From: Corythucha ciliata
Taxonomy: Eukaryota > Arthropoda > Insecta > Hemiptera > Tingidae
Direction of reading: 5' to 3'
DNA: 64,000 nt
Assembly (NCBI GenBank): GCA_038030265.1
Contig: CM075939.1
Coordinates: forward strand, 22,177,253 to 22,241,252
Shown in pieces: positions 9,515 to 21,805 of this stretch (position 1 is its first letter; each line of letters opens with the position of its first letter). The notes under the pieces were generated by a model. That model did no database searches. It was not told the origin of the DNA and worked only from the letters and a program-made list of their open reading frames with translations. The position numbers and the translations under genes were made by a program.

Positions 9515-11130
9515 GCGTCCTGACAAAAACCCGGAAAATTGCCACATTTTGGAGGTAAAGCATCAGCAAAATTGGGAGCTTCCTGTCTGAAATTATTAAC
9601 GATATTGCGCGATTCACGGTTGAATTTTGCGAATTTAAAATGTTTCTGGGATTTTTTTGTGACCGTGGATGCCGGGCCCCGACTGTTGTTATAACTGCAA
9701 AATTGAAATGGCGTTTTCTTTTTACGTATAACTCCGCTCTGGAGCCGAGCATTTCTACCCGTCTTCTCCGATACCATATGATATAATTCAGAGAAGACGG
9801 GTGGACATGCTCGGCTCCAGGGCGGAATTTTACGTAAATAGATAACGCCATAAGTTTGGGATTAAATATCCGGGAAATTTCTAGTTTCTGGTTTTATTGT
9901 ATTTATAAATTGGAAGTGCCTGATGCTGGGTCTTTAATTTCGCGAAATGGAAATTTTTGGGGATTTTTTTTTTTCATGACCGCGGAACTTCTGACCGGCC
10001 ACGACAGCGCTCTGACGAAAAGCCGCAATGTCATAACATTTTTTAGACAAATATCCACCGGATTGGAGTTTTTCTGGTTTTTTAAGCGGATGGCTTTCCG
10101 GCTTTAATCAAGCAAGTTTAAAGCGGCTAACGGCTTAAGCGGTTAACGGCTTAATTGAAGCAAAATTTCAAAAGTTTGAGGTTGTTTATTTTGTTTAGTG
10201 ATAGTGAGCCGGTGGGCCAGTGGCCGGCCCCGACTGAACACATAGCCTCAGGAATAGCCGTGTAATTGTAACATTTAACTCCAAGCATTAAGTTTGCAAG
10301 TTCGGGTCCTAAATCGAGCAAAATTACAAGTTTCCTGGATGTTAATATCCGTGAAATCATTGCAAGTTTCGGGTGTTAATACGTGTGAAGGTGCAAGTTT
10401 GGTGCAAACAAAATTGTGAGTTGCGGGTCGTAATCTCGTGGAAATTGATCGATTCGGGGATAAATATCCGTGAAATTTGAAGATTAAAATTGTTTTTTGT
10501 GGGCTCAAACCTCTGGCTAGCCGGCCACGAGCAGGGTGGTGTGGCGTCAAGGCAGCTGACTAGGCTTCCTCCCCCGCCCATACCGACTAAATTGCAACAT
10601 TTGGCTACAACAGTGGCTGAATAATTCTTGATATATTGAGAGTTTCACGCCCTTAATTTCGGTGAAATTGCGACATTTTTTCGACTCTTTTTTACTTGCG
10701 TGGTCCCTTATTAGTCTTAGAGAAAGGAATTATGGTGTTCTTTAGTGGGTGGGGGCCCTAGGCTAGCCAGACTCGACTGCGCCAATATTCTGGCGAATAT
10801 AGCCGTGTGCGATTGCAACATTTAGAGATACATATTTGTAAGCTTGCAAATTTCGAGTTGTGTGGGCAAAATTTCGAGTTTCCTCGCTGAATATCCGCGA
10901 AATTTACATTTTTGGAGCAAAATTGCAAGTTAGTTTAAGCAAAATTATAATTCTTGGAGCCTTTTCCGTGGCGGTGGCCTGACAAATTCCCGTGAAATTG
11001 GAAGGTTCCTGGCTGAATATCCGTGTGATAGACAGTTTTGAGTCTTAATTCAAGCGAAGTTGCCAGTTTTAGCCTCATAAGGTCTTGATGCAAGCAAAAT
11101 CGCCAATTCCAGGGCCTTTTTGAGCCGGCG
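9515..11130 (+). repeat. S3 minisatellite array (~31-36-bp unit), split by a MITE
   Basis: The units are built on GCAAAATTGCAAGTTTCGGG then tnttaaTATCCGTGAAATT. Clear copies lie near 9860-9900, 10290-10490, 10660-10700 and 10850-11110. The fold-back element at 9709-9850 sits inside a unit: the sequence reads gcaaaattgaaa before it and taagtttgggattaaatatc after it. A 'ggccccgac' block followed by a sentence-like non-repeat occurs near 9670, 10220 and 10750, suggesting a longer higher-order period as well. Confidence 0.65.
9709..9850. mobile_element. 142-bp fold-back element with shared CCACCCGTC core
   Basis: Arms of about 59 bp are inverted almost perfectly. The left TGGCGTTTTC, then GGAGCCGAGCAT, then CTACCCGTCTTCTC is mirrored by gagaagacgggtgg, then atgctcggctcc, then aacgcca on the right. 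The centre is a CATATGATATAATT-type spacer. It has the same TGGCGTTTTC end and CACCCGTC core as 31109-31227 and 55711-55840. It is non-autonomous with no ORF. Confidence 0.8.
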
Positions 11131-12790
11131 AAATCCTGGCTTGCTTTTTTCCAGAGACAGAGGCTTGATGACGTGTTGACAAAGGTGACCTATACGTCAC
11201 TGGACCACAAATCTCCTCGACAGTGGTTCACCCTTTATTTTGACTTATAAAACATCACAATAATAATTATACATAGACCGATCCTGGATTCATCGTCTGT
11301 GAAACGTGAAACTCAAACTTCTCATTATATGTATAATGCATTAAGCATGCAACAAACACAAGCGTTTTAAGGAATCTTTCCCTCCGTCTTTTTTACTCAC
11401 TCGTTCCCTCTTTATCTCTTTATGTAGCTACACACAACGAGTCACGCCGTCTCACCGGAAGGGTTTTGAACTCCCCCAATTTTAAAAGAATATTATGACG
11501 TTTGTCCATTAATTATTAAAATCGCGTGTAATATACATACCATAAATCTTGACAGCTTTCCTAAAACAATTGGACAGGTTTTATTTGTAATTGCCCCTCT
11601 CCACCTTCCAAAAGCAAACAGTTAGGCTGCGTTTAATGCAATTCTTCCTAATATTATCATTAATATTGGGAGGAAGGGTTCACTCCTTGTGTAAATATAC
11701 AAAAATTTAATTGGCTTGAAATGAATCACGATGGTAATTTAATTGGTGTGAAGGGCTAATTAAAATGACAGGGCACCTAGTTGAGAGAGCGGTAGTTATT
11801 TAATTATTACTTTATTAATATTCATGAAATTCAGCCTCTGGTCAATCAAAATTTTGTGGCCCAATGTTCAGTTTTCGTCTACATACCTCCGGGAGCCTGC
11901 AGCGAATAAATTCCTGTTTCGTATTTTAAAAAACAGTATTGGTTTAGCTAGAGGATTGGTTTGCCCGCATCGGACATGAGTTCAACAACGAGAAACACAA
12001 ATAGTGGTTATAAAAAGAAAGCGTTAAAAGTATATAGGCTGAAGAGTTTTGCGCCGCCCGGAAACACCCCGCTCCCCCTTCCATTAAGGTAACCAGAGTC
12101 AGAACTGTTCGAGGGAGAGAAAAAAAAAATGTTGTTGTAGGTTAAAAGGGAAGGGGGAAAAGTTCATTTGCCATTCGCCACGAAAAGAGAGAGACAGATG
12201 CCCAATTATGCAAATTAAAGTGGCACCGCTAAGCCTTGGGTGAATACAGAAAAAAGGATAAAAACAGATGTAATTGTAACTAATACCCTGAAGGTAACGA
12301 TAGCCAACAACCACTTGATAATTAACATAACAACGCTTCAAAGCTAATTTGTAGTTCTTGAGGCCCTCACGGAGGGAGGATCTTTTTAGCTCTGTAAACC
12401 CCACCCTCACCGATTTGAAACTCAATATATATATTTTTTCCATCGGCATTAGTAAATGGTTTTCACCTACGCAACCGAACTCGTGAAGTTGAATGAAGGC
12501 ATGAGCGCATGAATAATCAATGCACTCTTAAAGGGAATTTTTATACCCGTTTCTTTTTTAATTTCCTTGTTTTCTAATTTTTATTGATTTAAACGAATTA
12601 CGACATTTTGTATACTAATATCTGAATCAACAGCGAAAAATAAATACATTATTTCCTTAATTTTCAATCCGACAAAGAAAAAGTTCAAGGTCATCTTGTA
12701 TCGCAAAACCTCTCCCTCACACCGGAGAAGCGTGGAGAACGAACCGGACGCCCATGCCGGTCGTACGTCCGTCCGCTATGTAGCTCATTT
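11131..12790. other. Intron 1 unique-looking stretch, no gene recognised
   Basis: AT-rich sequence with several TAATTA-type motifs (for example 11500-11520 and 11720-11830). Homeodomain proteins bind such motifs, but they are frequent by chance at this composition. Open frames, such as a 116-codon minus-strand frame at 12099-12449, show no domain. Confidence 0.3.
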
Positions 12791-12799
12791 ATTTTTCCC

Positions 12800-13480
12800 A
12801 TAGATTTAGCAAAATTTGGTTTTGAAAGAGCGAAATTGAGGGTCCAAGAGGCCCTTGAATTGCAATGTTTTGTTTTTTAAAGAACCAGTCGCTGGATCAG
12901 ATCGCTTTGGATCAGACTGTGAACCAAAATGTCTGGGTTTTTCGGTTGAAAGTTGTGGATTCTGGGGCCGGATTTCCAGATTTATTTTTTTTTGATGACG
13001 TGTGGGAGTGAATCAGTTGGTTGAAATCCTTGAACACAGTAGAAAAAGGTGTCCTCACACTGAACCGAGATAGGAACAATCTTTTTAGGGATTTGACACA
13101 ATATTAAAAAGCTCAATTTCACAGGGATTTAGAAATAAATTTCGCGCGTTCGAGGCCTTCATGAAAGAAATTCCGGAGGGTTGGGCTCTTTCAAAGTTTA
13201 AATTTCGCAGATTCGGCTTTTACGGAACCAAGTTATGCTGTTTTGACTATAATTCGAGAACGGCAATTTCGCCTTTGCCTTCTTGAAGTCAAGCAATATT
13301 TTGTAATCCGGATCTGACACGTTACAAACGAATTTCGTGGGAAAGGCTACTTAATAAAATAAGGCTAATTTCAGGCAGATTTCACGTCTTTGAAATTAAA
13401 ACTTCCACGTTTCATTTCTCGGGTCTCATTATAAAACGGGTTGTCCAACTAAAATTCTTGGGGATTGCATCGGCAAAAAA
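12800..13480 (+). repeat. Highly diverged S1-type array
   Basis: Phrases such as AAAATTTGGTTTTGAAAGAG (12810) and 'tttcgcagattcggc', 'caatttcgcc', 'aatttcgtggg' recur about every 33-40 bases. Decay is strong and the borders are uncertain. Confidence 0.4.
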
Positions 13481-13739
13481 AACATGATTTCGGATGGTTA
13501 GGCCCACACAATGGCGCCGCGGTGCGGTTTCGGCTTCGTCAAAAATGAAATTTTGTCGGAGGTGGCTCATTCAAAACCAATGTCGCGGGGCTGGCTCAAC
13601 AAGAAAGAACGCGACATTTCGCAAAAAGGCGCTCTCGAGCGAAAGTGGGACTGAAGGCTGGCGGCGTCGAGTAACCAGAAAAGTGGAAGTGCTGACATGA
13701 AGGGGGGTCAACCAATTTCGTGGGGTTGGGTTGGTTTTG

Positions 13740-14240
13740 CAAATTTGAGGGTAGGAATCATTTTTTAAAGGTATTTTTAGGGCGCGAATCGTCAGTTTAG
13801 CCATTTTTTGAGCGCGTAGAATCAGTATGACCATGTATAGAGCGCCAGTTCGGCTATTTTTAGCGCGCATATTAATCACCTTATTCAACGCGCTTTTTCA
13901 GCTATTTTCAAGGCGCGAATCAGTCAGTTCTGCTTTTTGCCAAATATTTAGCCATTTCTAGAACGCAGAAGTCCGTCAAGCCAAAGTGTGAATGGTCAGC
14001 ATTGACCATTTTTGTACGCGAATGGTCAGTTTGGCCATTTTTAGCGCGTGAATAGCCATTTTTATGGTGGGAATCATGATGTTTTCGGGCACTTTCAGGA
14101 CGGAAGAATCGTCACGTCAGCTTAGCCATTTTTAGGGCGCGAGAAGTCAGTTTGACTATTTTTAGAGCGGGAATGGCCAGATTGAAAGGTTTTAGAGCGG
14201 CAATTGTTAGTTTCACTATTTTTAGAATGCAAATATAGTT
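13740..14240 (+). repeat. S4 minisatellite array (~30-bp unit), forward
   Basis: The units are built on GCGCGAATCGTCAGTTTAGC followed by CATTTTTAGG. At least 14 degenerate copies are recognisable, for example near 13780, 13810, 13840, 13905, 14030, 14130 and 14165. The same unit occurs inverted at 21175-21790, 23192-23669 and 27840-28640, and forward again at 36880-38140. Confidence 0.75.
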
Positions 14241-14352
14241 CGCGTTAGGGGGCCCCGCGTTAGCTCTCGCCGGGGTATAGATACGGCCCTTGCTATGGTT
14301 GGGCCTTTGCTGTGGTTGGACTCATGGACAGTTGCATGTGATTAATTGGACA

Positions 14353-15416
14353 GTTGCATTGGTTGGGACATCTTTGTGATTGTACCTTTACTGTGGTTCG
14401 GAACTTTACTGGGTTTGGGCGTTCTTTGAGGGTTTTGGAGTTTGTTGTCGTGGAGTGGCTGTCTGACAACAGCCAACGGGCAAGACAGTTAGTTGCTAGC
14501 CCGGTCTTGCAGATGACGAGCCATCACACGTCACACGGAAATTTTCCCCTTCCCACAATGGAAAAGGGTCACATTAATTGACCTTTGGAGTTTAGATGTG
14601 GTTGGATGCAGGTTTCAGAAATTAAGAAGGGAGGAAAATAAATAGAGTAAAAACTACAAAATAATATGTTAAATAGGAAAATCGTCTCCTCAATGGTCTT
14701 TGATATAATAGCAAGATACTAAAACAGTGTTTTGATGGAGGGGGGGGGGAGTTCACGTAAAAACCGTAAAAGGGCTTCGCATTGAGTCTCATCCCTGGGT
14801 CTAGCCGCATGGGGCACTTCCGGGCTGTAAAACACCGGCTTTTGGCTCCACGCTTGTGTACGAAAGTTCGTATTCGAAGAAAGTGGATTTAGAAATAGTG
14901 TTAAAACTTATAGTAGAACGCGATTGTCGTGCGTCCCTTTAGACGTGTCTGACCGAATATCGGCGAAGTATTTTTCTTATGCAAAAACAGTGTTCAGAAA
15001 ATTTCTGAATAGGGGAGAAGGAATTGACAGAATGCATCAATACAGAATGTTTGGATTAGGAGTTCTTGTCGCATTTACCCGAGGTCGACTATTGAACTCA
15101 TCAAAAAGTCAATTTATACCAACTAAATATACTTTTAAGGTGTTTTCAAGTCACATTTTTATGCATCAGATACGAAAATATACACGCGGTACACTCATCG
15201 TTGAGCACCATCACAGCGTTCCTATAGAAATAGTGCTCAAACACCACAGGTTATTCATTCAGATCGAGAAATTCAGCAACATAACAATAACTTAAAAAAA
15301 AAAAAAAATATTCTTCATTCCCCAGTCTGTTTTCTTGTAACAAAACGTTGACACGTAAAATTATTCCTTATTTAACATGATTCATTCCCCTGTATACTAA
15401 CAAAGACGCCATGCCT
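14353..15416. repeat. Duplicated segment A, copy 1 (~1064 bp)
   Basis: It matches 21806-22874 from GTTGCATTGGTTGGGACATC to CAAAGACGCCATGCCT. I saw only a handful of substitutions, a 4-bp indel (cgta after 'ataata') and homopolymer length changes, so identity is of the order of 98-99%. Outside these limits the flanks are unrelated. The first 120 bases resemble the CTGTGGTTTGG minisatellite (see 46205-46500). A 123-codon open frame is shared by both copies, but it lacks an ATG start and any recognisable domain. It is probably a dispersed repeat of unknown class or a segmental duplication. Confidence 0.85.
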
Positions 15417-15758
15417 TATATCCTTTTAAAGTTGTTCGCGTAACAACTTCCGGTGCGTCTAGTTCGCGCTCGCGAGGTTGTACTTTGTTTCGACCAGAAT
15501 AATTGAGTATAATACGACATTACTTACCCAAAAAATGATAATAAGAAAAAAAAGAAGCCAGCCTCTTACTTTGAACAACCTTTCAAGTTTTGCATAATAG
15601 GCCACCTTCGCAGAGACCGCGTCCCCCCATAAGGAGAGTTGGGTATGGCCGTGCGTTGGGCTCTTTTTTTTTTTGCGACTTGATGAGGAGAGAAAGAAAT
15701 AAACCATCATTCGGTCTTCGTGGACCGTGGACAAAATAAGTACACACTCCCTTCTACT

Positions 15759-15812
15759 CATCATTTTATAACTAACAACAGAATGTGTTATAAAATGGCG
15801 AGTGAAATTACG
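15759..15812. repeat. Short inverted repeat (~54 bp)
   Basis: ACTCATCATTTTATAAC and GTTATAAAATGGCGAGT are inverted with two mismatches around a centre of about 20 bp. It may be a very short MITE. Confidence 0.45.
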
Positions 15813-16442
15813 ATCGAATAAATTAAAGGAAACTTTCCAAACTGTTGAAAAAACAACTCTCAAACAATTAAGAGTTTGAAGTGACACGTAGACAAGGAAA
15901 CGAAAATGTAATTTATATTCATTAAAATACGTCAAATTAAGAATAAAGGCAATAGAGGTTGAAAAAGACCAATATAAATGTAAATAATCTTGGTTTGTTG
16001 GTTAAATTAGCGGACTCGAGGGGGAAAAAATGAAGGGCAGATGGTTTTAGACTGCAGGAGAGTGAGGGAAACAGAGAGAATCAAGTTTTTAATTAATTAC
16101 TCCGTAGGTCGAAGTTGACCATTTATAGGAAACGTTAAAAGTTTTTTTTTTTTTTTTCTACGAAGAAAGGGGCAGGTTTGCTGTTTCCAGGTCTTTGAGT
16201 TTAAATTGGGTTCTCTTGATTTTTCTTCGCGAACTTTTAACAATCATTAGAAATTACGAGGAGGAGAGAGAAGAACGACAGGTCTTAAAGGTTGGGGAAG
16301 ACTAAAGGGTGTTGGGAATGTAATAAGAGGAGGGGTATATTTTATTGAAGAAGTCAAAAAGAACGAGAAGAGCCCCCTTGGGGCTTAAAGTTTGCGTGTC
16401 GATGAGGCGTTATAATACGCGCTCTTCTCACTATTTTTTTTT

Positions 16443-16482
16443 TCTTCTTCTTCTTCTTCTTCTTCTTCTTCTTCTTCTTCTT
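16443..16482 (+). repeat. (TTC)n microsatellite
   Basis: About 13 consecutive TTC units are followed by related TTTC units. Confidence 0.95.
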
Positions 16483-18528
16483 TCTTTCTCTCCTTTCTCA
16501 CCAACCGTTTCAATCACGAAATTGTGATGTACGAGGAAGTAACGAGCAAACTTCTTCCTTTAATAAATGGAAAAATTATCACATTCCCGCGCATATAATT
16601 GGTTCAATTTTATGGCCCACGGCCGGGAGAATATTTTAAACGCGTTCGTGTTAACTGATGTTGGATTCATTATGGTCTTATTTTTTTGGTAGCGCTTAAT
16701 GAATAATATGATTAACTATACCTTCATTAAGCATTATTTTATTTATAAAGCAAAACATTTCTGTGGAGTTTTTGGTTTTTTAAGGAGAACTACAGTTCGA
16801 CACACCCCACGCACACACACGTTTTTTTTTAAATTTTATTTCTTTCTCTCCCTCGTCGAAAACTTTAACATCGAATAAAAGCAGATAAATCTAACGTGTA
16901 GAAATCCATGTTCGAAACTTGGAATTGCGGCAATTTGTGACACCCCAACGAACAAGTTATTTCTGCGTTTTAATTCACCTTCAAACTTGACAGAGTCTTG
17001 TACTATTCTGGAATTATTGCTTATTCAAATCACCGGCTGGGGGGAAGGGAGGGCTTTTTTTTTTTACTATATCCTCAGCCTACGCTTGTTAGACAGGCTG
17101 AGGAATTTTCTTTCATTCCCGTCTTTTTGAGGGAAATACGAAGAGTGTTTCTTCTGTAACTGTAGGCAATAACGAGCCTGTTTAATCTTTTATGCTTAAA
17201 CTTATCGGGCTATATTTTGCAGGAAAAAATAACGCAAGAGGGTAAAAATAAGGATTTATCGCTTTCGATACAATGACTCTTTAATTATTGTTGATTTACT
17301 CGAGTTTAAAAAAAAGAAAAGGAAAAAGAAACGGATTTCTTCGCCAGCCTTATTTCACCTTTCACCCTCACCTTCCACTCCCCCCACACCAACCGGTGTA
17401 ACTCCTAAGCAAACAATCAACCGATTAATCACAACACCTCATGTCTTTAAAATACTTTAAGCCAATGATTTCTGTTTATGAACAATTTCAATCTACTTGC
17501 TTAGTCACTGTTTAGTCATAATAATCTGGATAGGCCCTGTCATTCAGGTTTAATTTAATGCAGTAAGTTTGTAGACGGGCACTTTTTGTGCGCCGTTTAA
17601 GTATCTCCTGTGCGAAGAGAGAGGCCAAGGATTGTGGAAAGGAGAGCCTCCTTTTCTTGGATCATTTACAGAGTTCTCAGGACCTGTCCCTTATTTGGAA
17701 AGTCCAACGTTTGGATTTGATGACCATAAGTGTCGGTGGGGGGTGGAGGTACTTGTGGGAAGGGTGGAGGGATAGTTCCTTGGAAGAAACTTTTTTTATA
17801 TCTTTTTAGCATGTGGTATTATTATTTCTCCCATAAAATGTTCTCCAGGTGAAAAATTTAGTTTAAAAAGGTGTTCGTCAACTGGACTCCTTGAGAACCT
17901 CTGCACCCCCAGCCCATCACTCCTCATACGTCGTCATCCATTCGCAGAAGCCCATACAAGTTTCAAACAAACATATAGTCCAAGAAGATTGAGCGAAAGA
18001 TAATGCTTAATTTGTTTGAAATACCAAAGCCAACAACTTCTCCTCTTCCTTTCCAAAATCGTTCTCAACATGAGTTATTTAAGACATCACGTTGGAATTA
18101 GTGAAATAGCCCGGCATTTCTTTAATTTTATCTTTTTGCGCACTCGGAAAGAATTTTTGAAGCGTTCGAGAATTTTAAAACGATTATAAATGATCGCGTA
18201 CGAGTTACGCTCGCCCTTCTTTTCGTTTTTAAGCCTCGAGCCAGAAATATGTAAGAGTAGAGAGCTGAAAAATTATACTTGATTTCAGCTTCAAGGGCTG
18301 CTATCTCTGTTCAAGCAATGTCGGGACGCTCCTACAAAAATTCGGGACATTGCGAGATAGATTTTCCTGAAAAAATGGGACAAGAGATGATCGTGAGAGT
18401 GTTAGAAAATGATGTCAAAGAGATGGGAATAACGATGGAGAAACGTAATTTTTCAAGAAGTGTGTAAAAGTTTTCATAATTTATTAAACTAATTTGATTT
18501 TTTCATAAATTATGATTTTACATCGAAG

Positions 18529-18590
18529 GTTGTTGTTGTTGTTGTTGTTGTTGTTGTTGCTGCTGCTGCTGCTGCTGTTTTTGTTGTTAT
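18529..18590 (+). repeat. Compound (GTT)n(GCT)n microsatellite
   Basis: About ten GTT units run into six GCT units and then return to GTT. On the minus strand these are CAA/CAG-type triplets, but there is no surrounding open frame to suggest a glutamine tract. Confidence 0.9.
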
Positions 18591-19069
18591 TTTAATTATT
18601 ACTATTAGTAATATTGTTGTTGCCGCCATGTTGAAGTTAGTTTTTATTTATATGAGAGCTGTCCACAGGTACGAGTATTGAAGGGGGGGGGGGATGAGCT
18701 GGGTGACCGCCCAGGGGCACCGTGTACTACACCCGTGTGCAAAACGAGGGAGAAAGGGCGGAAGACGAATAATTTCCTAAGAAGCACGTTTCATTTATGA
18801 ATATTTCAAAACGATAAACATTATCGGAATAAATTAGTTAAATAGGATCTTGGCATTGTCTTGGCGCCTTCAAGAGGCAATTTCAAAGCTAGAGGGATAC
18901 AAGTTCGTAAAGACTTAGGCCACCGTGGGCACAAATAGATACAACTTGTTTTATAAAAAATATGTATAATTTTATTATGTGCCAAATTTACTATACTTTA
19001 CTTTAGAATAGAGAAAATACGTCGATCCTCCTTGCCTGGAGATCCTTAGGTGGCTAAAACTGAAAAAGC

Positions 19070-19534
19070 GTACTAACGTGCTGTTCTTCGGGCAAGTGTA
19101 TACGTGGCTAAAATCCTGGTGAGCGCTAATATTCGTGGGAAAAATAGTGAAAAAGCGCTAATTCGCGGTTTCTAGACGAAACATCCAGCACCAAAATTGA
19201 GAAAAATGGCAGGGCCGCTAAAATTATACGAAAACACCAATTTACTGCTTCAAGAGCTCAAGTGAAAAAAAAAACGCTAATTTCTGGTTAAAGGTGAAAA
19301 AAAGGAATAAAACCGAAAAAAAAGCGTCAGAAATAAGAAAAAAACACGAATTCACGGCAAAAATTGAGAAAAGTTACTAATTCGCGGCAGAAATGGAGAA
19401 AAATCACTAATTCATCAATGAAATTGAAAAGAATCGCTGAAGTGGGCAAAACCGCTAAATCGTGGTTATTACATTGGAAAAAGCGCCAATTTGTGGCTTA
19501 TCATGGCAACTTCGTGACTGAAAATGAAAAAAAC

Positions 19535-19565
<31 letters not shown>

Positions 19566-19635
19566 AAAAAAAAAAAAAAAAAAAAAACACAAAAAAAAAA
19601 CACAAAAAAAAAACGCTAACTCGCGGCCAATTTGG
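19070..19635 (-). repeat. S2 minisatellite array (~28-32-bp unit), inverted, with A-rich core
   Basis: The units are built on CGCTAATTCGCGGCTAAAAT followed by tGAGAAAAA. About 18 copies occur from 19125 to 19640. The array contains a long A-rich expansion (19527-19613: AAAAC units, then a run of about 25 A). Confidence 0.75.
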
Positions 19636-20289
19636 CCGTTCCAAAGAAACCGGCAACCTTCTCCTGTACCCATCAAGACTTAGTTAGTTAGAAGACTTAG
19701 TGGTGTTAGCAAACTCATACAAACTCCAGTTCTGATTAATTCGTTCAAAGTTTAATGAATACCCAGGAATAACGCGACTATCGCTATTCGCTATTCAACG
19801 CATAGATATACTTATAGGAAATGTGCTGGTATTCATACCTTATATACCATTTCCTTGAAGCTCCCGAAGCGGAAACCATGAAAGTAGTATAAGAGGAGAA
19901 GTAGTTGCGCAAATTTACTTAATGTTTTTCTTTTTTAAAATTAAGACATTAACGCTAAAGTAATAAACTTAACGATCGTGCAATATTATTCTTTGGAAAT
20001 CTCTGTTCTTACCTTTAGACCATTATTTTTTTGTTGTTTCTGTGCTGAAAGCCATTAAAACGACCCGCAACTTCCCGTGCAATTATCTTGATAAATAAAC
20101 ATTATAGCGTTATTGCGTACACCGTTTTAGCCATAACTCGATATTATTCTGCTATATTCTGGAAACTAGTGTACATGTAGACCAAATATTTTGAAGTCGT
20201 TTTTTGTATACGGAAGTGATTGTTTCTTCATACCCATGTGGAAAGGGGGAAGCTTCTCTTATACCTGTCTATGTAACACCTACTCAATT

Positions 20290-20341
20290 AGGTCCTTCGT
20301 CTTGCAACCAAGCATGGAACCCCAACCGACCGAGCTACCCC
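20290..20341 (-). mobile_element. tRNA-like head of a possible SINE
   Basis: Read on the minus strand, GGGGTAGCTCGGTCGGTTGG contains TAGCTCGGTCGG, which fits the RNA polymerase III A box (TRGYNNAGYNGG) at 11 of 12 positions. It is followed by a GCTTGGTTGCAAG stretch like the anticodon arm of tRNA-derived SINEs. No good B box follows, so at most it is a truncated or decayed copy. Confidence 0.35.
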
Positions 20342-20785
20342 TTTTTTTTTGGGTTATTTTCAACTAAGCAATTATTCCCCCCCCCCTTTCCTCACTTTTC
20401 CCTTTTTTCTTATAAAACCATCTTCGTTGGTCTCGTCGCGTCGGCCGTTTAATTTAGGGCTGTTAACAGGCCGCTTCAAAGCTCCAAGATGTTTTTTGTT
20501 GTCCTTCCTTTATTTTTGTTTCTCTTTCTCTCTTTCCCTCTCACTCTCTCTCTCTCCCTTCTCCTTTCTTTTAGCGAGAATCGCCCGGAAAGGAGAGGGT
20601 TTTTGCGTCAGTTTACGACCTTCGGCATAAGGCAAGAAATAAATAACATTAGGAGTGTCGGTTGGCGGTGCGGGGAAGGGAGTTATAATTGATTTACCGT
20701 AAAGTGCCTGAAATGACCATTCATCTCGCCCGTTATTTAATTATCATGAAATTTAATAAACCTCTTGGCGTTCGTTCTACAGCAG

Positions 20786-20800
<15 letters not shown>

Positions 20801-20847
<47 letters not shown>
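20801..20847 (+). repeat. 47-nt poly-T run
   Basis: An uninterrupted run of T follows a short (TG)n. It lies just upstream of duplicated segment B copy 1. Runs of this length are prone to sequencing and assembly error. Confidence 0.95.
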
Positions 20848-20850
<3 letters not shown>

Positions 20851-20871
20851 GGCTCAGTGATTCAGACACTT

Positions 20872-21652
20872 GAATTTGACTCTTTTAGTTTAAGGCTTTA
20901 AGGCTTTTCATTTTATTTTCAGACTGTCATTCCGGATGTGTGAACCTAAATAGGATTGTCTATAAACGTACAGAATGTACTATACTAGATTTTAGTGCAC
21001 AATCGTAATCAGGAGGAGGTCTCAGCCTTCCGTTTCGAAAAGTTCGGTAATTGGCTTCTGAAAAGATAATTTTAAAGGTTTGAGCCAATTTTCATCTGAC
21101 GCAGCACACAGGTACATCCAGATTTTCCGCTGAAAGGCCAAGTTTTTTGAACTTCCATGAACAGTCATGTTTAGCCACAGACAATTTCATTCAATACATA
21201 ATGACCGAACTGACTCTAAACGCGCCCTAAATGGCAAACTGAGGATTCGCACCCTGAAAATGTCTGAACAGATGACTCGTGCTCTGAAAATTCGAAAAAT
21301 CCACCGTGCGCGTGCCAAGAAATGGCAAAACTTCGCGGCCCCTTGGGCTTGACAGAGTATTTGCGTTCTAAAAATGGCAAAACTGACTCTTTACGCCCAA
21401 AAATTAGCTAAACTGAAGATTCATGCGTTGCGAACCCCTAAGCAGACAGTTCCTGCCTTGAAAATGGCCAAACTGACCATTTGCTAAACACGCGCTCTAA
21501 AAATGACAAAACTGACAATGCGAACCCTAAAATGGCAAAAGTGACGATTCGTACCCTGAAAATATCACACTGTCGATTCACTCCTTGTAAAATTACATAC
21601 TGACAATTTAGATTCTAGAAATGGCAAACTGACCTGAACTGATGGAGGACTA
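20872..21652. repeat. Duplicated segment B, copy 1 (781 bp)
   Basis: It matches 22889-23669 at a constant offset of 2017 bases from GAATTTGACTCTTTTAG to GATGGAGGACTA. I found no difference by eye. The first 300 bases are non-repetitive and the rest is inverted S4 array. Copy 1 continues into more S4 array (to about 21760), then duplicated segment A copy 2. Identity this high means a very recent duplication or an assembly duplicate. Confidence 0.9.
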
Positions 21653-21790
21653 TTCTCACGTTGAACATGGACAAACTGCGACTATTAGCATGTACAAAAT
21701 AGTTAAACTAATGATTCACAACTTTGAAAATTGCTAAACTGAGTTAGTAAAATTGACTAAAATAACGGAATCGCGGGGAATTTGTTTTTA
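21175..21790 (-). repeat. S4 minisatellite array (~30-bp unit), inverted
   Basis: The units are the reverse complement of the 13740-14240 array: CTAAAAATGGCAAAACTGAC followed by a gattCGCGCC-type core. About 18 copies occur. Part of the array belongs to segment B and so recurs at 23192-23669. Confidence 0.75.
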
Positions 21791-21805
21791 ATGAACCAAC
21801 TTCAC

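Larger units (their letters stand above)
15417..19060. other. Intron 1 stretch with simple repeats, no gene recognised
   Basis: Mostly AT-rich non-repetitive sequence with long homopolymer runs (T at 16143-16157 and 17057-17066). A minus-strand open frame of 158 codons (15459-15935) has no recognisable domain and covers a small hairpin. The stretch also holds the simple repeats listed separately at 16443 and 18529. Confidence 0.35.

Noticed and set aside
11131..12790. Clusters of TAATTA motifs as ems autoregulatory sites
   Set aside because: Such hexamers are common by chance in sequence this AT-rich; no clustering clearly above background was seen.
15459..15935. 158-codon minus-strand frame with a hydrophobic stretch
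   Set aside because: Starts and ends in AT-rich intron, spans a hairpin, shows no domain, and a frame of this length is expected occasionally in 64 kb.
16345..16527. Frame with a poly-leucine run
   Set aside because: Translation of the TTC microsatellite.
19364..19687. Lysine/asparagine-rich frame and its antisense phenylalanine-rich frame
   Set aside because: Translation of an A-rich expansion inside an S2 array.
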